Part shown: positions 17,561-28,662 of the stretch, piece by piece | How positions within the stretch are numbered: position 1 is the first letter of the stretch | How the letters are laid out: every line of letters begins with the position of its first letter | DNA from: Saturnia japonica | Lineage: Eukaryota; Arthropoda; Insecta; Lepidoptera; Saturniidae | Length of the DNA stretch: 64,000 bases | NCBI GenBank assembly: GCA_033032175.1 | Contig: CM065328.1 | Span: forward strand, 13,020,690-13,084,689 | Reading direction: 5' to 3' | Made by a program: the position numbers and the translations under genes | Notes under the pieces: generated by a model | What the model was told of the DNA's origin: nothing | The model's database searches: none | The model's input: only the letters and a program-made list of their open reading frames with translations

Positions 17561-18944
17561 CTTTGCTGAAATCCTAACAAACATCTATAGGCGCCTAGGT
17601 ATAATTCAGTATAGCTTATAATACTAAGCCTATAAATGTACCAGCGCTGAGCAAAGGTCTCCTGCAGAGAGGATAAGGCACAGGCTTAGATAAAAGCGAG
17701 CCAGCTCATGTAATAAGTAAGAAAAGTGGTACAAAATAATCCACCTTGGAAAAACGCATATAAAATTTACCAAGGCCAGGAATTTCATGGACAGGCAAAT
17801 TTTCTAGTAGGTAGCCTAGTCTATTAGTCTATAATTAATTAATAATTTACATTAATCTACATATAATTATAGTCATAGATAATTTTTTTAAGGGGTTTTT
17901 TTTAATGAAATTTCTAATGAAAGGTCTAATATACTATAAAGGACCATTTTATATATCCGAATTTCAACAATGATCACTGGTACCCCTACTTATGCTATTT
18001 CTGGAAAATTCGTTGTTACTACCCGTGCGCAATACCTAAGTTGAGACCTGGTGACCTAAGTTACGCCACAGACGCATGGTTGTACAGTGCACAAAAAATA
18101 CCACAAGTTTCCACCCGCGACTTCGTGTCTGCTATATTTTTGAATGTAGTGAGTGTTATACTCGGAATAACGCTGCCTTATATATATTATATTTGAGGTA
18201 TTACAAGCGCTTTTTGTTTTCAAAAAAGTCCAACACTTTTAACACGAGATTTCTCTTTCCACTATGTAAAGTTTTACCCTTCATTATAACAATAAACTTA
18301 ACACAAAAAATAACAATAAAATATAGCGGTAACTCTAATAACTATTAACGAAACAGTATCAAATTAGATTATAAAATCGGAGCGCGTGCGTTGCGTGACG
18401 TAAGCCAGTACGAGACTAAGATGTTTCAAAAAATGGCGTTGCCTACAGTACCTACAACACTAGAAGCTTGAGGTGAAGTCACAGGGGCAGCGAGCGGAGG
18501 GTTGCATTCCAGACTAGTATCAACTTATCGCGCATAGGTAGTAGTACTAGCAAAAGTTCCGTTTGAAATTTAACATCTAATATTTATTATTATAAAGGCC
18601 TTATTTGAACCTAAATAAAATAAATAATTTATAAGTTTTATTTATTTATTTAATTTATAATTCAAACTATCGATGATTGATATATTTATCACATCCCTGA
18701 GGAAACCGTGGGAGCGAGCAAATATCTTCGCAAGCGTTAAAATGAAATGTTCGCAATTTGAATATCGTTCTGTGCTCTACATCGTCCTCCCCCGGCGTCC
18801 GCCCCGCAATCCTCCAAGCCTCACCCCCCTGGCACTCCAACCCTGAACCTTCGCGGTAAACTAAAAGCCACAGGGAGGAAGACAGTTTTGTGACGTAGCT
18901 ATTGTTAAGGATAACTAATTACATTACCTAAGTTATTACTTCAT
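17561..18944. other. Intergenic, nothing recognised
   Basis: AT-rich sequence. 18,780-18,850 is C-rich and holds no recognisable gene. No domain-bearing open frame was seen. Confidence 0.55.
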
Positions 18945-19135
18945 ATAATATTGTAAAGCTCAAGATATTGTTTGTTTGAATGCGCTAATCTCTGGAACTA
19001 CCCTGTCAGATTGGAAATACTCTTTTTGAATTTTATAGAGTATTTACTGAGGAACGTTACAGGCTATGTAACTTCACGGTAAGATCCTATGAAGCGGAGC
19101 AGTAAGTAAAAACATCAAGCAAACTGGCAAGCTGA
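18945..19135 (+). repeat. Helitron-like family B, copy 4 (5' part)
   Basis: 'gtttgtttgaatgcgctaat' and 'gttacaggctatgtaacttc' match 1204-1485. The 3' end is missing. Confidence 0.5.
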
Positions 19136-19465
19136 CTAGCGACTTTTTTATCATAGACTATGTTCTGTTTGACATTTGCAGTATTCATGAACCTAAACAA
19201 TGAGTATTATCTACATCACATGCTGTCACTTTTCGTTGAGTGACAATGTGAATATTTTGGGGGGTCTAAGTTCAATAGGCATTTGTCGTGTTAGGATTCG
19301 CAGTATTAATTTATTTAATTAAATATATTAATAACAGATATTAGAGATAAATTTTAGCTTTCTGCACTCCTTCTCCATATAAAGTTTAACCATACTAAAT
19401 CTCACAGTCTTCTGTGCACGCAATACGCTTAAAAAGGTACTGAAAGCTTTTGCTTCACGTATGAA

Positions 19466-19735
19466 TATAATGATATTAAAGCGATTGTAGGTCGTAGTGC
19501 CAAAGGTTGTGAGTTTGAACCCTGCTATGGAATTTCGGTTAAGGATAACATCGTTATGGAACCATTACATGGTGATAGGGTATTTTCTAGCCCGCCTGGC
19601 TAGCTACCACTCTCGAGTTGAAAATGTGTCACCAAGCATCAATAGGTGTGTTCCTGCAGCTGCACTTGACGGCCAATTTTCTTTGTAGGTTTAGCGATTG
19701 AGCACAAGTCTCATCTGATTTAAGTGACATACATA
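19466..19735 (+). repeat. SINE family F, copy 2
   Basis: A tRNA-like head with the B-box-like 'gagtttgaaccc' is followed by the family F body and the tail 'atctgatttaagtgac'. It abuts a family E SINE in the opposite orientation. Confidence 0.7.
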
Positions 19736-19738
19736 TCA

Positions 19739-19985
19739 TCATGCCTGTATCCCCGAAGGGTTAGGCAGAGGTGTACTGATGTAGGTACACCTACAGTTCG
19801 CCGTATATGTTTTTAGGTCCCATGTAATAGGGGGCGAGCCTATTGCCATTAATCAGGCACGAAACCAAACTCCGAGCTGCTACTGAGAATTTCATAGAAA
19901 AACACAATAGCACATTGCTCGACCTGAGAGTCGAACCCAGGACCTCGTTCATAGCAGTCGCGTTTACGACCACTAGGCTAATGAG
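19739..19985 (-). repeat. SINE family E, copy 2
   Basis: Read on the minus strand it has a tRNA-like head with a B box (complement of 'gagagtcgaacccaggacct') and the body 'taggctcgccccctattaca'. Confidence 0.75.
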
Positions 19986-22083
19986 ATGACGATGTGGCTT
20001 AAAATGGGAACATGCTTAGCCTGCAGGGACTAATTCTGAAGTCCAGAAGAAGAAACACACCCAGGTAGGTACCTACCTATAGGTGCTTACGTAGGTCGAT
20101 ACTGTTTTTAAATGTCCTACGCCATGCTATCTTTTATCATGTTTTTTGTTTTCACTGAATCTCAGATTCAATGCTTTACGTGTTAGTGTTAGGTTCTGTA
20201 TAAAGATCCTTAAGTTGGTACCTATATTTATTACCGATTTACCGGACAATAAGTTCAAGGACCATGCCAAGCCTGTTTTTTTGTGAAAGGGTGGAATTAT
20301 TATAGGTCGAATGATATTTAGTAATGTTTGAAAATAATTCCCTATCTGTATATTCACAAAAAAAAAATTGACTAAGTATAAATTATTGACTATAAAAATA
20401 TTATTTACGTACTTACATAGTAAAAAAAGGTTCTTCTCAATGATTGGGATATTTGTTCGAACCGGTAGAAATGTTTTGATCTTTATAAGTGCCTTTTTAG
20501 AGCCTAAATTGAACCTACTTATTTTTGATTTTTCAGCATTACTGTCCGCTAACCTTTCATAGTGTTTAATGGCTATCTAGGTTACATCAGAAAAACAAAA
20601 ATACAAAAATAGTTAATATTTTTTATTCTTTATAAGTTTTAAGGTTTAGTTACAATCTCACCTGATTCTAAGTGACGATGTGGCCCAAGATGGTAACAAG
20701 GTAAGCCTAGTGGACGACTGGCTCTTATATGCAACTGCTGGAACACACCTAGGTACAGCCTGATGCCTTCAAAGTGTATCTAGTCAGATGGGCATTAAAA
20801 AAGTCTTAACACCATGTTATGGTTTCATCATAATGTTTTCTTTCACTGCGCTCAGACATTGCAGGGATTTGAATTCATGTCCATCGACGTGATTGACTGA
20901 GCCAACTTGAGCTAGGTACGTTTCGATCTAGAAATAAGTAAATTAATTTACCTAGGTAGGTAGGTAGGTAGGTATATAATAGTCTTAAACGTCCCACTAT
21001 GCCGGGTTTTCCGCCTAGTGCAGTACCTAATAGTGATTGCGATCTAATTTTAAATTCGTACTTTAGTACAAATATCCGGGGGACCGAGCTGTGCTTCCTT
21101 GTATTATAAACAAAAAAAGAAAAACACCTATCTAGGTAAACTTGCAATGTAAAACATTAAGTATCTAAATGAAAAATTTCATTGAAAATCATTGGAGCCG
21201 TTTCCGAGAAACCAACTACATAGGTACCGATATAGGAATATATATACAAAAATTGCTCATTTAATATTATAAGATAATATGGGTAAATGAAGCTTTAGGT
21301 ACATTGGTTCATTAGTGTGTTCAGTAAATGTAGGTACCTAAGTTTATTCATGAGATCTGGGTTCAATCCTTGACTGAAATTAAGACATAGCTTTTATACA
21401 GATGCTGGTATGTAGTACATATGTATGTTATACCTAACCTAGTAATAACAAGTCGTAATGATAGATAAAGTCCTTACGTAGCATCGTAGGCGTCACTCAG
21501 CTCTCTAAGTGTAGGTACACGGAAAGGAAAACTGGTAATGAAGTGCCGCCCTGCAGGGTCGCGGCCAATCGCTGCGCTCGATACTGTTGCGAGCTCCGCC
21601 ATTGGTGGGAAACTTTCTCGATACAATTACCAAGTACTAAATGCAAGCGTTAAGAAGTCAACATAATCGCTAATAGAGTTTATTATCCAATGGAAAACGC
21701 TCCCTGCTGGCCTACTACCTCTATCATTTCATTTTCTATTCCTTAATTATAATGTAGACTTTACCTAATTCATTTTGCATTTTACTTTAGGTATTGTATT
21801 TTTAAATTAACCTCCAAGGTACCTGTAAATTAATTCCCATCAAAAACGTAAATGTGAAATAAGAGCCAAGTTCAATATTATGACATATGCCTTGCTTCTT
21901 GACTTCAACAACAAAAGGAGTGAGATCTAAAAGGGTGCCAAGTTCAATGGTCAGTCCTGAAATTTATTTACTTTAACCATGTCAAATCTCACAGACTTCC
22001 GTGCACGCAATACGCTTAAAAAGGTACCGAAAGCTTTTAAGCTTAAAGTATTAATTATGTATATTATATATCTATTGATTTGA
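19986..22083. other. Intergenic with repeat fragments
   Basis: 20,650-20,830 resembles the tail half of SINE family F. 20,954-20,973 is an (AGGT)n run. 21,540-21,610 is GC-richer with CCAAT-type motifs and might be regulatory. No gene was recognised. Confidence 0.5.
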
Positions 22084-23040
22084 CCTTATCCCATCATCTC
22101 CCTTCCACAACAAAAGAACGCGGTCCGGTCTACGGTGCCACTGATGCACGAAAGCGCACATCATGGCACCAATAAAGAAGTTTATCGTACCTTGAGGATG
22201 TGGAATATTCTCTCAGCCAACTTTTCCCTTGCCGTCCCATGATAGATATTGCTTTTGTAGCTACATCGCTACATCACTCCTCCTCTGGTCGGAAGATCCT
22301 CCCTTTTCTAGGGTGGATGAGGAAACTCTACACCCTGTTCCTCGCTTACCTCCCAAAAACTGGTGACCCCGAGCATGAATGCCAGCACAGCCTTCGCAAA
22401 AAGTTACGTCATCGTGACGTCATCAATCACTTCCTCAAGCTTTCGAGCAGCTAGTCCTACAGCCAGCCAGCATCCACAGCTACTACGGGTATCCTGACGA
22501 TCAGCATGCAACGGACGCGCATTCCTGGTCATCACCCACAGCTTTTTCAGCGGCCTTGTCACAGCACACTGCACTTAGGCCGGTCAGCAAGCAGAGACGC
22601 ACTTCTCTCCTGATCGACGCAGCGGCCAGCCACTACGCAGCACTGCATCACCCCGACTCACTGGGGCATCACCGCAGGCAGTTTCGACTCGCCGTGAATT
22701 ATGCGGCATCTTGTTCCGACTCACTGGAACATTCCACTGGCCCGGCAAGCATCACAAGATGTATGGATGACTCAACCTGCTATCGACCTCCGATCTCGGA
22801 GGAGAATGATGTAGCGACATCTATCTCGCCACATAGGAACTAAGAATTGACGCATCCTACATCGCGATATTAAAATTAACCCAAAAATTGAACATATATA
22901 CAAGAACCCGACAACAACGGTGGGGCAGTAGCCCGTCAGACACAACACCCGTGTATCCCCTTTCTATTGTGGATGAGGAACTTTAAACCCTGTTCCTCAC
23001 ATACCCCCCAAAGGTTCATCAAACGAGGGGTGAATGAGCA
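22084..23040 (+). repeat. LTR-retroelement remnant with a 70-bp direct repeat
   Basis: 22,309-22,380 and 22,967-23,036 are imperfect direct repeats ('gtggatgagga', 'ccctgttcctc', then 'acctcccaaa'/'accccccaaa'). The first copy is followed by 'tggtgaccccgag', which could be a primer-binding site. Between them are diverged open stretches with His, Ser and Arg bias and no conserved motif left. The simplest reading is LTR ends and leader/gag debris of an old element. Confidence 0.45.
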
Positions 23041-23154
23041 TTTTAGCAGACCGGTATGACAGCGGCTACTGCCGATAAAATTTGTTGCACGGACGGTCGC
23101 CGTTTTTATCGCAATCGAAAAATACTTACTCTATACATATTAGACCTTAAGAAG

Positions 23155-24498
23155 GTAGGGGAGACCGGGTACAAGAAGTAACAGCGGGTCGAAAGTAACA
23201 AACGCTCTGTAGATTTGTCCAAAAGCCGAAACGACTGGGCTGTCGATGAATATCAGCTTGCTACGGTTTCAACGCTTGTGATCAGTCGCTGCAACCGCAC
23301 CACGTCTTCAAATTGTGTTAGAGAACGTTATTTGATTTTACATACCAAAAGCAAGTTTTTTGGTGTTTATTTATTTAGTATTTACGTAGTGTTAAGATGA
23401 TAATACCAATGTGATTATTTGCTGAGTAAATTGTAATTTGATTGTCCATAGCATGTCATAAATGATTTTTGTGCAAGAGATTCATTCAGTTTTAGAGTAG
23501 TAACATATTCAACAACAAAAACAAGGTTGGGTACAAAAGTAACATAATACCACGGGGACAAAAGTAATATGTTGGGGGTAAGTACTTGGGGGCGAGCGCT
23601 TAGGCCACTCAGCCGCGATGTCTCTTGCTCCTCCGCTCCCGGCTATTTTAAATACAAAAAAAGACAGAGTTTAATAGGAGTATCTTTTTACCGTCTAGCA
23701 ATTACTGTCAGTACCATTAATTTCGCTAACGAACTTATCTCTTATGGTTTACTCAGCGTAAGCCATAAACAACCCGAACTTGTTTCGACCGTGACCAGTC
23801 TTTTTTATTTGCGCAGAACTCTTATTTTTTTTCCAAAATAAAAGTAGTCTAAGTTACTTACTGTAACATCAGCTATCTATCAGGCATAGTGACTTGAAAA
23901 TCGGTCCAACCGTTTCGGAGACTTACTCGGAACAAACTGACAAATAGACAAAAAAAAGTATTTTATTGTACCCAAGTATCGTATATACTTTCATACCTAG
24001 ATTTAGTAAAAAGCTGTCTATTTTGAGCATGTCCAAACAGACACTGTCCTATTCTGATACAATTGTCCTTATAGATTATATTTTACAGTGGTAAGTGAAT
24101 ATACAGCGAGGGAGTCATTTTCAAACATTCGTTTATAGATTGTTCCGTCGTTTTGGCGATTTATTATTAAAATAACTCGTATGAAACCCAACGTTATAAT
24201 CTATTTGATTTGAAATAGTTTCATTGTACGACCGCCAGTAATATCTGCGCAGGAACATAACTATGTCATACTTTCAAGACCGCGGTCACTGTGTTTACTT
24301 TTTTCGATATGACCCTGAGGGTAATTATGCCATAAATTTATTAATATATCTTTAAATTAAAATGATTTACTGAATACACTTTGTAGAGTATAGAGGAAAG
24401 TTATAAAGGGCCCATATCCGTTTTATCGAAAATATGATTGATAGCCAGAAATCAAAGTAAAAGTACAAAGTGTTACTTTTGTACCCGGCCTTCCCTAC
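23155..24498. mobile_element. DNA transposon remnant with terminal inverted repeats, carrying a nested Helitron
   Basis: 23,155-23,183 ('gtaggggagaccgggtacaa' onward) is the inverse complement of 24,470-24,498 ('tacccggccttccctac') with a few mismatches. The core GGGTACAA(A)GTAACA recurs just inside the left end (about 23,184, 23,528 and 23,553), like subterminal transposase-binding repeats. Family A copy 6 is inserted within. There is no transposase frame; the superfamily is unknown. Confidence 0.55.
23619..24071 (-). mobile_element. Helitron-like family A copy 6 (nested)
   Basis: The copy runs from 'tcttgctcctccgctcccgg' to about 'ccttatagatta'. It and its right flank closely match copy 7 one kilobase downstream. 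Confidence 0.6.
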
Positions 24499-24595
24499 TT
24501 ATAAAAGAAATACGTTCTACCTACCACTTACCGGTCCGAGAACATGTCAGTCATCGAGAAGAGTCAACTAGAAACTCTATCGAGTTTATGAATTA

Positions 24596-25085
24596 CTAGC
24601 TGAGGCCACGGCTTCGCTCACGTGGATCTCAGAATGTCGTCGATCGTGCATACGAGCGAGTCTTGCTCCTCCGCTCCCGGCTATTTTAAATACAAAAAGA
24701 GACAGAGTTTTTTGTAGATCTTTTTAATGTCTACAATTATGTAGTACATTAATTTGCTAAACTTATCTCTTATGGTTTACTCAGCGTAAGCCATTTAAAC
24801 ACCCGAATTGTTTCACCGTGACCAGTTTTTTTTTATTTGCGCAGAACTCTTATTTTTTTTCCAAAATAAAAGTAGTCTAAGTTACTTATTGTAACATCAG
24901 CTATCTATCAGGCATAGTGACTTGAAAATCGGTCCAACCGTTTCGGAGATTACTCGGAACAAACAGACAGATAGACAAAAAAAGTATTTTATTGTAGGTA
25001 TCGTATATACTTTCATATAGATTTAGTAAAAAGCTGTTATTTTGACATTACAAACAGACACTTCAATTTTATTAATTGTACTTAT
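24596..25085 (-). mobile_element. Helitron-like family A copy 7
   Basis: It begins with CTAG at 24,596-24,599 and ends near 'aattgtacttatagat'. Sequence beyond the end, to about 25,257, is shared with the flank of copy 6. Confidence 0.65.
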
Positions 25086-25257
25086 AGATTATATTTTACA
25101 GTGTAAAGTGAATATACAGCGAGGGAGTCATTTTCAAACATTCGTTTATAGATTGTACCGTCGTTTTGGCGATTTATTATTAAAATAACTCGTATAAAAC
25201 CCAACGTTATAATATATTTGATTTGAAATAGTTTAAGCGAACGACCGCCAGTATCTC

Positions 25258-26125
25258 TGGTCTCTGGTACGAATTGCTCCAATACGTCAAAGTGACCGGC
25301 GCGGTCCGCACTCACTCTTTACTTTTTTTCGTATACATACCCAGGTTAATTTATTATGGACATGCACTTGTAAATTTTTATTAAATTATTACTTCGTCGT
25401 TTTCAGAATCTTAACAATACAGACTTCTCTTTCTACCTAAAATAGCTACCTCTTTTGCACATACTATCTGTCACCAGGCGTTGGGGACGGAGCCATGGTA
25501 TGTAGGCTGAGGTGAATTTGTTCGCCATTGGCATCATATTTTCCTTTCGAACAACTTGTGCTCTTAAAATGTCCATATTTATACATACACATTTTATGAA
25601 AATATTTTAATACTTAGTCTTAAAAAATATAAAAAAATTCAAAATAATTTTCGGTGAGGACACGTTTGCTTAGAAAGAATAAAGTATTTCAAAATACAAA
25701 AGACAACAACACGAAGTATATTATGCAGAACCTAGAGTTAACTGAACTTTCAGCAAACTATCACAGCTCCATCAACCAGGGCTTCAGCCTTCAGCAGCTG
25801 CTAATAGTGTGCACCGATATACGGTCTCTCTCATATATACCTATAATAAATACACGCAAAAGACTTTTGTATCGTATACTCATTGAGAACATGTCAATTA
25901 AAAACAGCCTATTCATCTAGATTTTTTTTAAACATTTAAATTATTAATTAATGAATATGCTATCATTTCACAGTACCAAAAGAATGTTTTTGTGTATATT
26001 TATCAAACAATATTGAGGTAATCTGATCAATACTTCAAAACTGGCAAAATAATCTATGATTTTTATTTCCTGTCTTCTTAATTAATACTAATTGCTTGGA
26101 ATCGCGGTCTGGCAAAATAAGTTGT
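25258..26125. other. Intergenic, nothing recognised
   Basis: AT-rich. An 88-codon open frame at 25,654-25,920 lacks a recognisable domain and starts at GTG, so it is not called. Confidence 0.5.
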
Positions 26126-26222
26126 CTATAGTTTTCTTCCTCCTTGTATTTTTCGCGCTCGACGGCTACGGCTGTCACTTCTGTCATTTTCCGCGCCGTG
26201 CCGTCTTGATTTGTTTGAGAGG

Positions 26223-26465
26223 TTAAGCGTTTTGACCAGCTTGCGATATAATTTGTCCATTATCTTGTTCATTATTATCAGTTGTTGTCGTTTTGGGCCA
26301 CGGAACAAGACATTCCTCCCATACCGGCCACTTGTGATTGTCTTGAAGGTCAATGTGCCGGTTTCTGTTACGCGTACGCCATTTTATAATTTTTATAAAA
26401 CCTCTTGTAATTGATGTTTGAACTATGTTTGGGCCACGGGACGACAGATCCCTTTTTGCCGCCAT
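26223..26465 (-). other. Small open reading frame with good start context, unknown
   Basis: On the minus strand an 80-codon frame starts at ACAAATGGCG, a strong insect-type start context. It encodes an Arg/Lys/Asn-rich peptide with no signal peptide or recognisable domain. A second frame overlaps it (26,126-26,353). It may be a first exon, transposon debris or chance. Confidence 0.2.
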
Positions 26466-27749
26466 TTGTTATATTGTGATGTTGTATAAAGTATCCCCAC
26501 CACGAAACGTATTAGTGTGAAAAGCTGTTAGATGACTACTTTGACTCGACGTTCCTTCCTATTACCTTGACCGTTACTTGTGTATTGTGTGTGCAGCACC
26601 TCCTGTCAGAGTAGACGCCGAAAGTGGTGAGTGTAGTATTTGTATTATTATAACTTGTAATGGATTTATAGTATAAATTTCACCAGCCCTGCGAAACGCA
26701 GGCTACTATTTTGTCAACTTTAACATCATCGAGGGTTCGGATGCTAAGTCTTCCACTGCGCTTAAATTTTTATTCTTAATCCCTAACCAATGATTAAAAT
26801 ATTCCGTCACCTGAAAAAAAAAAAAATAAGATTTTGCAAATTTCATTTAAGTAGATGTAGTGCATAGTAGCGAAATAACCGAAAAACCTCTTCCTGAATG
26901 TCGATTCCAGATGAACTAACACCGACAATATGCTGCTTTATAATTATAAACTGCCTGAAATACCTTCCCCAAATTCGTCACTTAAGCTCTTAATAACCTA
27001 CTGACTTCTCCTTTTAGAGAAACTTTTTGGGTTTAAGTTTTCCTGTATCTAGAAATAGCAAATTCTACAATAAATTCAACAACCTCGAATTATTTGGCAT
27101 TAATTTAATTCAATTTAAACGTTTAACCAGGTCACTTACACTTTAGTTAACAATATTTACATGTATTGATATATTTAAGTGTTCATTTTAAACCCAATTT
27201 ACGAGTGTTATATTTACTGTTTTAGAAGTTACTTCGTTTTATAAATAAGCAAGGTGTGTTTAATAACAAATTGTACATTGTAAACATAATATAATACCTA
27301 CTTAAGATTGTTACCTATTTTTATAATATTTAGCATGTACCAATGTAACAATTATTGTAAACATATTAATAAAAATAAGTAATACGTATGCCACTGTGTT
27401 GTGTGATACACGTGGTATATGGTGGCGTCCTTCTATTCAGCAAAATTATAAAATGCAAGAGGTAAGGTCCTTACAAAACCAACGTCAATATTAAAAGCTG
27501 ACCGACAAAAAAGTAAGTCCGTATCGCAGTTAGGTTTGTTTTTGCAGCGACTGAGGCGCCCTCTGCCGCTGAGCTTGATCGAGTGCTCGCACTCAACTGT
27601 TTTGATTTCCACTTACAGAGCAAAACGCTTGCAACCCCTTACGTAGCTCTCCGGGATCCAGGAGGGCAGTGGACGGGATTTCCAACGATGTATTTATAGT
27701 GCTGCGTCCGTATGAATTTTCTTCGATAGATACATACCTACCTATATCT
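26466..27749. other. Intergenic, nothing recognised
   Basis: AT-rich except for 27,540-27,690, which is GC-richer and carries no recognisable gene. It forms the left flank of the LTR element. Confidence 0.5.
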
Positions 27750-28056
27750 AGTTATGCAGTCTGTACCCTCTCTTATTACGTCTTGTTAATTGGTACATAC
27801 GTTAGAAATGCTGATGTTACGTTTTTAACCCATATTATGTCTGCAAACTACTGATAGACACCTGGTGTTTTGACTGAATGTATTGCGACATATTTCTCAT
27901 TATTTCATAGTAAACAGCCCCACTTTGTGTTTATAGAATAAGAGTTTATAAAAGAGACATTTGTAACAAATAAAAGCATTCTTAATAAAGCTTCTTGAGA
28001 ATCAGTCTTGTCGTAGACTTTTTAAAAACCCTCGGCAGTGCTCCCGAAATTTAACT
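27750..28056 (+). repeat. 5' LTR
   Basis: It contains TATAAAAG at 27,947-27,954 and two AATAAA signals at 27,969-27,974 and 27,984-27,989, spaced as a promoter followed by a polyadenylation region. It begins AGTTATG and ends AATTTAACT. Confidence 0.95.
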
Positions 28057-28073
28057 GGCGCAGCCGGTAGGAT
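28056..28073 (+). other. Primer-binding site (tRNA-Ser type)
   Basis: 'tggcgcagccggtaggat' begins on the last base of the LTR. It resembles the tRNA-Ser-type primer sites I recall from the 17.6/297 group of errantiviruses. The tRNA identity is from memory of that family. Confidence 0.75.
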
Positions 28074-28321
28074 ACTCAATCAACAATAAAAGTCTGTGTT
28101 CGAGTCTTACAAATCGGTCTCATGTGCAGATTTTGAGTATCTACGAACCAATAAATAAGTTAACGTCGGGTTCCGCATCTATTTCCGAGAGATCCTGTCC
28201 TAAAAGCGAAAGCAGCTATACGGCAAGACATGGGAACGAGCAGACTGTAAGTGACCATTTTTACAATCCTTGTCTCGTCCTTGTTATTTTCTGTGGTTGT
28301 ATTTTTCGTTGGACATTGTTA

Positions 28322-28435
28322 TAATTTTCAAACAAAAATCGTTGAAAATTATTTAACAAATTTTTATAATTTTCAAACAAACATCGTTGAAAATTATTTT
28401 TCATAATTTTCGAATAAAAATCGTCGAAAGTTATT
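28322..28435 (+). repeat. Three tandem hairpin units in the retroelement leader
   Basis: The unit 'ataattttcaa' - short A-rich loop with 'atcg' - 'ttgaaaattat' occurs three times, each with self-complementary arms of about ten bases; the third is diverged. They lie between the primer site and gag. Confidence 0.75.
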
Positions 28436-28483
28436 TGACTTCATAGATTATAAGATATTGAGAAATATTAATAATAAATATTA

Positions 28484-28632
28484 ATTTTGAGAATTTTAAT
28501 TTGATAATTTTAATTTCGATAATTTTAATTTTGAGAATTTTGATTTTGATAATTTTGTTATAAGATTTATTTTGTGAATTTTATTTTGAAAATATTATTT
28601 TGTGAATTTTAATTTTGTGAATTTTACTTTGT
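28484..28632 (+). repeat. AT-rich quasi-periodic tract in the leader
   Basis: About a dozen variants of 'gataattttaatttt' / 'gtgaattttaatttt' follow one another immediately before the gag start. Simple-sequence expansion or a protein-binding array are both possible. Confidence 0.6.
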
Positions 28633-28662
28633 GTGTGTTTAATTAAATAAATACAACTCAAA

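Noticed and set aside
19920..19980. Possible tRNA gene on the minus strand
   Set aside because: The B box belongs to a SINE head; the SINE body follows and the same unit recurs at 42,955 and 52,643.
22200..22843. Two frames of 84 and 95 codons as host genes
   Set aside because: They sit between direct repeats of an apparent LTR-element remnant and show no conserved motif.
25654..25920. 88-codon frame
   Set aside because: Starts at GTG in AT-rich DNA with no domain or splice context.
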